Made by a program: the position numbers and the translations under genes. Below are positions 1 to 6,800 of a stretch of 10,509 nt of DNA, piece after piece (position 1 is the first letter of the stretch; every line of letters starts with the position of its first letter). Source of the DNA: CAZVYS01 sp964630755. GTDB taxonomy: Bacteria; Patescibacteriota; Microgenomatia; UBA1400; CG1-02-47-37. The stretch lies in NCBI GenBank assembly GCA_964630755.1, contig CAZVYS010000027.1, forward strand, positions 1 to 10,509. The letters run 5' to 3'. Below the pieces are notes generated by a model. The model was not told the origin of the DNA, did no database searches, and saw only the letters and a program-made list of their open reading frames with translations.

Positions 1-544
1 TTAAGCTTAAGAAAATTGAGTTTTTTAGGTTAGGATTTATTAGTAGTTTATACAAAAAAAGAAAAAACAAGGGAATAAAAGCATATGAGACTACTACCCC
101 CAAAGAGGCAGTAATAAATAGCTTAACAAAAATATATGGGGCAAAAGACCAAAGTAAAGCAGAAACAAAACCAGCTTTTTTTGATTGCCAGTATTGTGAA
201 GAAAAATAATACATGGCCAAAGAACTAAGTATGTAGCTTAAAGCCATGGTTAGTTTTATAGAAACAGCTAGATTAAAACCAATTAGGTGAAAAGTTTCAG
301 CTAAAAAATAAGGTAATGGATAGGCAAATATAAAAACAGGGTAACCATATCCGGCCATTAATCCCCCAGCCCAACGAGGAGGCAGCTGTCCATCTTTGAT
401 GGCAAGATCATACTGATAAAGCCTAACAATATGATTTTGAGCATCATGCCCATCAAAAAAATCAGGACCCCAAAAGGTTTTTAAAGCAAATAAACCAAGC
501 AATAATAAAGGAAGAAGAAATTTAAGATGTTTTTTTATTACCAT
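1..544 (-). CDS. Large membrane glycosyltransferase-like protein, PTPS-related type (3' end missing)
   Basis: An open frame starts at ATG 544..542 and runs without a stop to the left edge, giving 181 visible residues. After a basic start (MVIKKH) come a hydrophobic segment (about 9-23) and an acidic loop (GPDFFDGHDAQNH, 26-38), then DGQLPPRWAGG and a Gly/Tyr/Pro-rich stretch AGYGYPVFIFAYPLPYF, then further membrane segments. This order (HD-x(2)-H acidic loop, LPPRW, GYGYP, PLPYF) is what I recall of the very large bacterial membrane proteins annotated '6-pyruvoyl-tetrahydropterin synthase-related', which resemble GT-C glycosyltransferases. The conserved Asp residues near 31-34 would be the equivalent of the GT-C acidic motif. 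The start overlaps the stop of the upstream gene by 7 bases (ATGGTAA), which suggests translational coupling. No Shine-Dalgarno sequence is visible. It probably transfers a sugar from a lipid carrier on the outer face of the membrane. Substrate is unknown and the C-terminus is off the window. Confidence 0.8.
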   Translation of the reverse strand, partial: MVIKKHLKFLLPLLLLGLFALKTFWGPDFFDGHDAQNHIVRLYQYDLAIKDGQLPPRWAGGLMAGYGYPVFIFAYPLPYFLAETFHLIGFNLAVSIKLTMALSYILSSLAMYYFSSQYWQSKKAGFVSALLWSFAPYIFVKLFITASLGVVVSYAFIPLFFLFLYKLLINPNLKNSIFLSL

Positions 545-1962
545 ACCCAGCCAAAATATTGATATAGAGTATTTAAGCCAACAAGGTTAAAAATAATGCT
601 AGATAATATTACTAGCTTGAAAAATATATGATGATGTTTTTGGGGAATTAATTGAGACAAACCAAAAAATAACAATAACATATGTGCTGTTATAGCAGGC
701 AATAAATATCTCCCTTGGATGCCATAAATTTGGTTTGAAGTAGTAAAAAACTTAAAATCATTAAGAATAACAATCAGAGCCTGAAATAGTGAAAAAAAGA
801 ATAAAAATCCTAAGCCCTTTTTAAATGTTTTTGATAATTTTAGGGTAGATTTTTTGCTGATTAGTAGTTTTACCCAGCCAGCTAAACTAATTAAGATCAA
901 TATCTTAATGAGTCTGTAAACAAATAATGGCATTGAGACTTCAAGCCAACCAAATGTGCCCCAATACCATGGAAATACTTGAGACCAGTGAATGGCTGAA
1001 GTCTGCTTAATATAATTTATGATTGAAGTAAAGATTTGGCCATTGATTAGTTTATTAATAAAAAACCTAGCCGCATAAGCATATTCATTTAGATTAATAG
1101 AATATAATAGCTTGTCGCTTAACCAGTTTGAGTGAGTGATTAGATAAGAGATCCAAGGAGGAGAGAAAGACAAAATAATAATAAATAAAGCTATAGAGGG
1201 TAAAATAATTTTTAGTTTAGATTTTTTTAATAAAAAAATAGTTGATAAAGGTAAAACAATTAGATCTGGCTTAACTAAAACTCCAACTATGCCTGTTAAT
1301 AAGCTTAAGCTGAGGTATTGTTTTTGTTTAGTTTTAATAAAACTTATGGCAAGGTAAATAAAAATAGTTGAGATCAAAATAGCTAATGGATCATAATGAA
1401 TGCCAATGTTTATAAAACTAAATAAAGGATGAAAGGCAACTAGGCTAACTAAGCCAATTGAAAAAAGTTTGTTTTTATAAAGTGTTTGAGAAATTAGGTA
1501 AGAAAAAAAGATAGTAACTAAACTTATTATGATTGAAAAAAACCTTAAAGCAAAAAAACCAAGTAAAAAATTTAGTTTTTTAAATGGCAGATAAACAAGG
1601 CTAGCTAAAAAATAATAAAAAGGGGGTCTTTTTAGTGAAGTTTGATAACGGTTAGTTTCAAAGCTAGACAAAAGGTTTTTATCTAATAAGTTAATTTGTT
1701 GTCTCCAGTTAGATGAGTAACCTTCCCAAACAGGATGTTGAATTTTCCAGGTAAAGTTTGTGATTTGAGCTACTTTTAGAACATATTTAGAAGTAACTTG
1801 CTCTCTTCGTGGATGAGGTCGTCGTCCTTTTTCAGAGATAAACTGAACAATAGAAAAATGACTTGGCTCATCAGGCACTTGAAAAATAGGAGTGATAATC
1901 ATCCAGATTAAGCTTTTTACTAAAACTAGGGCTAAAAACAACTTAAGAGTTTTTTTGATCAT
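538..1962 (-). CDS. DUF2142-family multi-pass membrane protein, GT-C-like (paralogue A)
   Basis: A 474-residue protein with about ten hydrophobic segments. The first membrane helix (about 6-26) is followed by a PDEPSHF motif (30-36) whose D31/E32 match the acidic pair in the first outer loop of GT-C glycosyltransferases. Further family marks are FHPLFSFINIGIHYDPL (178-192), PWYWGTFGWLEVSMP (331-345) and IQGRYLLP (415-422); the FGWL-x(3)-P and QGRY-x(2)-P motifs are typical of DUF2142. I infer transfer of a sugar from a polyprenyl-phosphate donor to a surface glycan or protein. DUF2142 proteins have no settled biochemical role. It overlaps the preceding paralogue by 20 bases, and its stop overlaps the next gene by 7 bases. 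No Shine-Dalgarno sequence precedes ATG 1962. The similarity to its neighbour in all four motifs points to an old tandem duplication. Confidence 0.85.
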   Translation of the reverse strand: MIKKTLKLFLALVLVKSLIWMIITPIFQVPDEPSHFSIVQFISEKGRRPHPRREQVTSKYVLKVAQITNFTWKIQHPVWEGYSSNWRQQINLLDKNLLSSFETNRYQTSLKRPPFYYFLASLVYLPFKKLNFLLGFFALRFFSIIISLVTIFFSYLISQTLYKNKLFSIGLVSLVAFHPLFSFINIGIHYDPLAILISTIFIYLAISFIKTKQKQYLSLSLLTGIVGVLVKPDLIVLPLSTIFLLKKSKLKIILPSIALFIIILSFSPPWISYLITHSNWLSDKLLYSINLNEYAYAARFFINKLINGQIFTSIINYIKQTSAIHWSQVFPWYWGTFGWLEVSMPLFVYRLIKILILISLAGWVKLLISKKSTLKLSKTFKKGLGFLFFFSLFQALIVILNDFKFFTTSNQIYGIQGRYLLPAITAHMLLLFFGLSQLIPQKHHHIFFKLVILSSIIFNLVGLNTLYQYFGWVW

Positions 1963-3529
1963 ACTTTAAGAGCTTAAATACTAAAATTAATTGAGTAAGT
2001 ATAAATGCTATTAGGATAATGACTAGATAGGTTCCTTTGGCAAACCAGGGCTTGTACTGACTAGCTTGAATTATAAAGGTTTTAAAACTAGATAAATGAT
2101 AGTAGGCTTTAGCCACCGTATGAAGGGCAACAAAGTTGAGTAAAATAAACCATAAAGACAATATTTTGGATGACCAGGAAGCTAGTTTTTGATTAAAAAG
2201 TTTAAAAACTGAGTTAATTCCAACTGCAAGCATTATCATATGAGTTAAGATAACTGGAAAGTAATATCGTCCTTGAATGCCAAAAGAAAAGCCATTTCTT
2301 CTAGTAAAGGTCCAGTCCCAAACCATTAAAGCAATAAAATAGATAAAGGCTGAATAAGCTGTAAAAGCAAGGTTTAAGTTTTGTTGGTTAAATTGGCGTT
2401 TTTTGACTACTTTTACAAACTTAATAATTAAGCCTAAACCAGCTAAGCCAAGAAGGCGAATTAAGATGCGATTAACGGTTCTAGGTAAAACTACTCCTAG
2501 CCAGTTAAATACTCCCCAATACCAAGGTAAAACCTCTCTGATGGTATGAATGATGGTCCATTTAAAATGATCAAATAAGGAATAGTTTGGCTTAATTAAT
2601 CTATCTGGATTTAAACTAAGATAAGGAAGCTGACCTTTAGAAATAATTTTAATCAAATGACCAAATCTTGCTGGAGCTAAGATATAACCGATTAAGCCGG
2701 CCAAGGGCAAAAAAAGGAAAAATTTTAGATTTTTTTTAGGATTCTTTAATATGGCAATTATTAAAGCAGGAACAACTATGGCCAAACTAATAATAAATTG
2801 TTGCTTGGTAATAAAGCCAATGCCCAAAGTTAAAGAAAGAAGTATAAAATCTATCGGTTTAACCTTTGTAATAATTTTAATGCAGAAGTAAATAATGGTA
2901 GTAAATAAAAGATTGTAAAGATTGTCACTGGTTACTCCTGAGGCGACAAACTGGAGCATGGGATGAAACCCGGTTAATAGAGTAATAACTAATACCATTA
3001 AGTTATTTTTTGGAAAAATTAATTTGGCAGTTTTAAAAGTCAGCCAGATCATTAACCAGTAAGAAAAAAGCCATGATAATCTAACTGCAAAAACTCGAAT
3101 AAATAAATTGGCTTGGTAAACTAGTTTATAAGTTAAACTGGAAATTTGATAAAAAAAATGGGGATAGTAAGCTGATTCTTTGATGACAAAGTTTTGTCTC
3201 GCCTCAATAGGCAATGACTTAATTTCTTTTTCTTGAGGACCATTTAGGTTGCTAGAAAAGGGCATTCGGTGCTCAGGATGAAAAGTAAATTTATTATTAC
3301 CTTTTTGATCTCGTTTAGTACCTAAGATTTCTAAAGAAGTATAGATCTCTTCTGTCATGTCAGGGTATTTGCCATGACGCTTTAAATCCCCTCCCTCAGC
3401 AATAAAAGCGACGTGACCAAAATGAGCCTGCTCATCTGGCGTATGCCAAAGAGGAACTAAAAACACCCAAAGAATGGATTTTAAGATAAGGGATATAAAT
3501 AAAAGCTTGAGTATCTGATTAAATTTCAT
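1943..3529 (-). CDS. DUF2142-family multi-pass membrane protein, GT-C-like (paralogue B)
   Basis: A 528-residue polytopic membrane protein. The order of motifs matches the next gene: first helix (about 7-26), TPDEQAHF (30-37) with acidic D32/E33, a long hydrophilic loop (about 46-118), GFHPMLQFVASGVTSDNL (187-204), PWYWGVFNWLGVVLP (335-349) and IQGRYYFP (418-425). It has a longer first outer loop than its paralogue and an extra C-terminal helix (about 500-520). The likely role is a GT-C-type glycosyltransferase that uses a lipid-linked sugar on the outside of the membrane; acceptor and sugar are unknown. Its start is the only one in the window preceded by a real gap (25 bases), which contains a perfect TATAAT. 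Its last seven codons contain the start of the next gene. The alternative is an assembly or ligase-like membrane protein rather than a transferase. Confidence 0.85.
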   Translation of the reverse strand: MKFNQILKLLFISLILKSILWVFLVPLWHTPDEQAHFGHVAFIAEGGDLKRHGKYPDMTEEIYTSLEILGTKRDQKGNNKFTFHPEHRMPFSSNLNGPQEKEIKSLPIEARQNFVIKESAYYPHFFYQISSLTYKLVYQANLFIRVFAVRLSWLFSYWLMIWLTFKTAKLIFPKNNLMVLVITLLTGFHPMLQFVASGVTSDNLYNLLFTTIIYFCIKIITKVKPIDFILLSLTLGIGFITKQQFIISLAIVVPALIIAILKNPKKNLKFFLFLPLAGLIGYILAPARFGHLIKIISKGQLPYLSLNPDRLIKPNYSLFDHFKWTIIHTIREVLPWYWGVFNWLGVVLPRTVNRILIRLLGLAGLGLIIKFVKVVKKRQFNQQNLNLAFTAYSAFIYFIALMVWDWTFTRRNGFSFGIQGRYYFPVILTHMIMLAVGINSVFKLFNQKLASWSSKILSLWFILLNFVALHTVAKAYYHLSSFKTFIIQASQYKPWFAKGTYLVIILIAFILTQLILVFKLLKYDQKNS

Positions 3530-3537
3530 CTAGCTAG

Positions 3538-3565
3538 ATTATATAAGCTGACAACTATTTCTCAA
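3538..3565 (-). promoter_or_regulatory. Candidate internal promoter before the membrane-transferase genes
   Basis: On the minus strand, TTGAGA (3565..3560, five of six matches to TTGACA) is followed by 16 bases and a perfect TATAAT (3543..3538). Only eight bases separate the TATAAT from ATG 3529, so a transcript from here would start almost at the initiation codon and be leaderless or nearly so. The -10 element lies in the only real intergenic gap of the window; the -35 element lies in the last codons of the epimerase gene. In DNA this AT-rich a chance match is quite possible. Confidence 0.35.
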
Positions 3566-4418
3566 ACTCGGTCAGGTGTTTCCGATAGTATTCGATTGTT
3601 TTTAATAACCCTTGCTTAAAGGTGTGTTTGGGCTTAAACCTGACTACTTTTTTTAACAAGCTGGTGTTGGCTTTTACTATAGTAAAGTCATCTTCTCCAC
3701 GGCGCATCGGTATGTGTTTGATTTTTGATTGACTATTGGTGTAACGGATGACTTTTTCAACAAACTTATTAATAGTCATGTGATGATGACCAACCTCTAT
3801 GGCTCTACCCATAACTTGGTTGCATTCGTAAATAGCAATAGTGGCTTCGGCACAATCTTCAGCATAAATATGGTCAGCTGTTTGTTTGCCTGTGCCAAAA
3901 ACAGGAATTGGTTCGTTTCTTAAAGCCTTGACTATGCTAGTGGGAGCTAGTTTTTGTGGTGAGCCATAATGCTGCCTGGGTCCAAAAACGTTATACCAGC
4001 GAACTGCCCAAGTTTTTAATCCAAATTCTTTTGCGTACATAATAGTAAAGTCTTCAGCTGCTTGTTTGGTAATCGAGTAAGTGTTTAACCATAAATTTGG
4101 TTTACAGATTTCAACCACGTCAACCTGATATTTTTTGGCAGCGTTAAGAATATTTAAGGCACCAACCACGTTAATTTGAACCGCTTTTCTAATATCTGCC
4201 TCGATTAGTTCGTGGGTGCCCAATATACCGGCTAAGTTAAAAACTACATCAACTTTTTTAAGATATTTTTCTACTTGCTTAGTGTTTAGAATATCTTGGC
4301 CATTTTTTAGATCAAAACCAATTGGTTGATAGCCATTCTTTTTTAATGCCTCCACTAGATGTGAGCCAACAAATCCAGCTGAACCAGTAACAAGAGCTTT
4401 TTTTGATTTTTTAACCAT
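3555..4418 (-). CDS. NAD-dependent epimerase/dehydratase (extended SDR), divergent active site
   Basis: A 287-residue extended short-chain dehydrogenase, somewhat shorter than typical UDP-sugar epimerases. It has the NAD-binding TGSAGFVG glycine motif (11-18), FNLAGILG (60-67), the YSITK active-site Tyr114/Lys118 pair, VRWYNVFGPRQ (139-149) and VFGTGKQTADHIYAEDCAEA (173-192), the substrate-side region of nucleotide-sugar epimerases. The usual serine-rich strand with catalytic Ser/Thr and 'VYG' about 25 residues before the Tyr is replaced by VVEICKPNLWLNT, and this stretch is shorter than usual. The enzyme is therefore a distinct subgroup; an NDP-hexose epimerase, decarboxylase or dehydratase are all possible. 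It follows the polyprenyl glycosyltransferase after 8 bases and probably prepares a nucleotide sugar for the surface glycan. A TATAAT (4431..4426) ends seven bases before the ATG, but without a good -35 element. Confidence 0.85.
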   Translation of the reverse strand: MVKKSKKALVTGSAGFVGSHLVEALKKNGYQPIGFDLKNGQDILNTKQVEKYLKKVDVVFNLAGILGTHELIEADIRKAVQINVVGALNILNAAKKYQVDVVEICKPNLWLNTYSITKQAAEDFTIMYAKEFGLKTWAVRWYNVFGPRQHYGSPQKLAPTSIVKALRNEPIPVFGTGKQTADHIYAEDCAEATIAIYECNQVMGRAIEVGHHHMTINKFVEKVIRYTNSQSKIKHIPMRRGEDDFTIVKANTSLLKKVVRFKPKHTFKQGLLKTIEYYRKHLTEFEK

Positions 4419-4426
4419 AGGTTGGA

Positions 4427-5362
4427 TTATAATACTTTTTCGATCTGATAGTTAGAGGTATTTTTAAAATATAGTCGAGTGACAATATCAGCTAGGATGC
4501 CAAAAATAAAAAACTGTAAGCCAATTAAACATAAAAAGATAGCTAAAAGCAGTAAAGAAACATTAAATAAAGATAAGTGGAAAATAAATTTTCTGATAAC
4601 GGTAATTAATCCAGTAATAAAACCAAGACTAAAAATAACTAAACCTAAGCCGCCAAAAAAATGAATTGGCCTAGCTGAATAATCTTGCCAAAATTTTAAG
4701 ATTAACAAATCTAAGAAACCTTTAATAGCTTTAGTTGGTTTGTATTTTGACTGACCTTTATGTCGAGGGTGCAAAGAAACTGGAACTGTATCAACCTGAT
4801 AACCTTGCCAACTTAACATTGGGACTAAGTAACGATGCATTTCACCATAAAGGTTTATCTCTTTTAAGATTTTACTTTTATAGGCGTTGGGAGAAACATT
4901 AGTATCTTTAATATCTATTTTAAGTAGTAGTTTAATTAGTAGCTTTTCGATGGTGCTGATAAAGCTATAAATAAAGGCTCGTGTCTGTTTTGGTCGTTGA
5001 CCAGAAACAACATCGGAGCCTTTTTTAATATGGTTGATTAATTTTCTAATATCTTTAGGATCTTGTTGTAAGTCAGAATCAATCGTAACAATAATGTCTC
5101 CTTTAGCTTGACGAAAGCCCGCCATTAAAGCAGCTGTTTGACCAGAACGGCGACGAAAACGAATTGCTTTTAGTTGAGAATATTTGAGCTTTTGCTTTTT
5201 TAAGATAGACCAAGAGTCATCAGTTGAACCATCATCAATAATTATTAGCTCAAAAGTTGAAGTTATTTTTTTAACTGCGGAAATTGTTTTTTTAATTAAT
5301 AAATTTAAGTTTTGAGCTTCGTTAAAAGCTGGGGCAATAATGCTAATAGCAGTCTTTTTCAT
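4427..5362 (-). CDS. Polyprenyl-phosphate glycosyltransferase (GT2, DPM1/GtrB-like, two C-terminal membrane helices)
   Basis: A 311-residue family 2 glycosyltransferase with a standard GT-A fold: nucleotide-binding IIDDGSTDDSW (41-51), RRSGQTAALMAGF (71-83), the metal-binding DSDLQQDP (95-102), then KDTNVSPNAYK (152-162) and RHKGQSKYKP (200-209). Two membrane helices follow (about 233-255 and 267-291), ending in an amphipathic tail. This architecture (DPM1-like domain plus two helices) is that of GtrB/ArnC-type enzymes, which transfer a sugar from a nucleotide donor to undecaprenyl or another polyprenyl phosphate at the inner face of the membrane. The product would suit the GT-C-like proteins encoded further along the operon as a donor on the outer face. 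It starts two bases after the DUF4956 stop, so the CotH-VTC-DUF4956 cassette and the glycan genes are physically continuous. The sugar cannot be told from sequence. Confidence 0.9.
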   Translation of the reverse strand: MKKTAISIIAPAFNEAQNLNLLIKKTISAVKKITSTFELIIIDDGSTDDSWSILKKQKLKYSQLKAIRFRRRSGQTAALMAGFRQAKGDIIVTIDSDLQQDPKDIRKLINHIKKGSDVVSGQRPKQTRAFIYSFISTIEKLLIKLLLKIDIKDTNVSPNAYKSKILKEINLYGEMHRYLVPMLSWQGYQVDTVPVSLHPRHKGQSKYKPTKAIKGFLDLLILKFWQDYSARPIHFFGGLGLVIFSLGFITGLITVIRKFIFHLSLFNVSLLLLAIFLCLIGLQFFIFGILADIVTRLYFKNTSNYQIEKVL

Positions 5363-5364
5363 GA

Positions 5365-6045
5365 CTAGTTAATGGCTTGATCTTCTAGGCTTACTAAGCG
5401 GAGGCTGTCAGTCCCTTTGATTTTTTTAAGTTGGTTGATAAATTCCTGAGGTTTATAGGATGATTTAAGTTTAATGTTATAAGTCATTTCAGTTGTTTTT
5501 TGTTTTTGGAAGCTGGTTAAATTAACTAGTTGATGCGAATCTAAATATTTAGTAAACACTGAGAATAAAGATTTAGTTGAGGCATTTTGAGGAAATTGAA
5601 AAGTTAGCAAGTGATCAATTTCGCTAATAGCTCCAAATCTTTTTTTAGTCATGTAATAAACACCGGCAGAGATTATAGCGGTACTTAACACAGCAATAGT
5701 ATAGTTGTTGGTTCCAACTGCCATACCTAAGATAAGAGCAATAAAAACAAAAGCTATGTCTCTGGTTTCCTTAACTGCAGTTCTAAAACGAATAATGGAA
5801 AATGCGCCAAATAAAGAGAAGGCCCTGGCTAAACTGTTGCCAACGATCATCATCAAGATGGAACCTGAAACTGTTAGTAAAACTAAAGTAAAAGTAAATG
5901 AAGACGAGTAGGATAGGCCTTTATGAGTTTTCTTATATACAGTGGCGATAATAAAACCTACTAAAAAAGCAAACAAAATATTGAAAATAATGGTTGGCAG
6001 TGGATAGTCTAAACTAACACCAGTTAATGAAAAAAATTGATTCAT
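5365..6045 (-). CDS. DUF4956 membrane protein, partner of the VTC polyphosphate polymerase
   Basis: A 226-residue protein with four predicted helices (about 17-37, 50-68, 95-112, 114-132) and a soluble C-terminal domain (about 140-226) with an alternating strand/helix look. The signature is GAFSIIRFRTAVKETRDIAF (80-99), the most conserved part of DUF4956, with several charged residues (R86, R88, K92, E93, R95, D96) next to or within the membrane. The helix arrangement and this loop resemble MgtC-like membrane proteins, but that comparison is from memory. DUF4956 genes commonly sit beside VTC-domain polymerases and CotH genes, as here, with 4 bases to the VTC gene. The function is not established. 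A role as membrane anchor or passage for polyphosphate is my inference from eukaryotic VTC complexes, where a membrane domain accompanies the polymerase. A weak purine run (GAAGAAAA) precedes the start. Confidence 0.85.
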   Translation of the reverse strand: MNQFFSLTGVSLDYPLPTIIFNILFAFLVGFIIATVYKKTHKGLSYSSSFTFTLVLLTVSGSILMMIVGNSLARAFSLFGAFSIIRFRTAVKETRDIAFVFIALILGMAVGTNNYTIAVLSTAIISAGVYYMTKKRFGAISEIDHLLTFQFPQNASTKSLFSVFTKYLDSHQLVNLTSFQKQKTTEMTYNIKLKSSYKPQEFINQLKKIKGTDSLRLVSLEDQAIN

Positions 6046-6049
6046 ATAT

Positions 6050-6796
6050 TTATAAATTTTCTTCGCTTACTATATCACAAGCTTCTAAACTGAGGCAATA
6101 TTTAGAGACAGATTGCCGCTTAAGATTAAAGACTTGATTTAATTTTGATAAGTATCCAGGAACTGAGCCTGAGAACTTTATCTCTAAAACAACATTGTTG
6201 GGTAAAATAGTAGTTTGACGATGTGGGAAAAAAAGATCTAAAGACTTTGCAGCCTGAATTTGATGATCAAATGTTAATCTAAGTTGAGGATAATTGGGAT
6301 TTAACCAAGGTTCACGATAATAAGAGATTAAGACTGAAGGCTTTAAGTTAAGATTAATTACAGTTTGATAAAAACGAATTAAAGCTTTTTGGTCTGAGGT
6401 GTGTTTAAGCAAGTTTGATAAATTAATTGAACTATTAAGAAAGGATTTAGTTACTGACCAAGGTAATTGAAAACGATCTTTGATGAAAAAATCGCCATAC
6501 TTTTTTTTAACCTCCCAGAAAATTGATGTAGTTAAAGAAGGCTTGTGAATATAAGTTCTTAATCGGTACTTCAGCCTATCTTTAACTCCGTATTGCTTGT
6601 CCCAATAAAACCTATAATCAGAAGTGTCTAAATATAAAGAAGAAATATAATACTGGTTATTTTCGGATTTAAATGAATAATTATCTGGGAGCAAACCACG
6701 TTTTTTTAAATAACTTTTTAGTTTTTGATATTGATCAAAAGTAATTAAATATTTATATTCTTGGCGGTGAAATTTTTTAGTAATATTAGTGTTCAT
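6050..6796 (-). CDS. VTC-domain polyphosphate polymerase
   Basis: A 248-residue soluble protein consisting of one VTC domain, the tunnel-shaped catalytic domain that in yeast Vtc4 makes polyphosphate from ATP. The expected signature residues are all present: RQEYKY (11-16), LYLDTSDYRFY (54-64), DRLKYRLRTY with R74, K76, R78 and R80, WEVKKK (94-99) with E95, K97 and K98, YYREPW with R161, QLRLTFD with R173, LEIKFSG (204-210) with E205 (the probable metal-binding Glu) and SKY (231-233). These basic tunnel residues and the Glu suggest an active enzyme. There is no SPX domain and no membrane helix, so a membrane partner is probably supplied by DUF4956, 4 bases downstream. The gene starts 4 bases after the CotH stop. 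The family also includes triphosphate tunnel enzymes such as CYTH phosphatases, but the neighbours favour polyphosphate synthesis. Confidence 0.9.
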   Translation of the reverse strand: MNTNITKKFHRQEYKYLITFDQYQKLKSYLKKRGLLPDNYSFKSENNQYYISSLYLDTSDYRFYWDKQYGVKDRLKYRLRTYIHKPSLTTSIFWEVKKKYGDFFIKDRFQLPWSVTKSFLNSSINLSNLLKHTSDQKALIRFYQTVINLNLKPSVLISYYREPWLNPNYPQLRLTFDHQIQAAKSLDLFFPHRQTTILPNNVVLEIKFSGSVPGYLSKLNQVFNLKRQSVSKYCLSLEACDIVSEENL

Positions 6797-6800
6797 AAAC

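Noticed and set aside
3530..3537. Palindrome CTAGCTAG before ATG 3529 as an operator
   Set aside because: Eight bases are too short to stand out, and no second copy was noticed at another start.
3729..3923. Plus-strand open frame of 64 codons
   Set aside because: It lies wholly opposite the epimerase gene, has no recognisable domain and no spacing or start signal; it is a shadow.
4479..4664. Plus-strand open frame of 61 codons
   Set aside because: It is antisense to the membrane helices of the GT2 gene, and its Lys/Pro-rich composition is what that produces.
5705..5911. Plus-strand open frame of 68 codons
   Set aside because: It is antisense to the conserved DUF4956 core.
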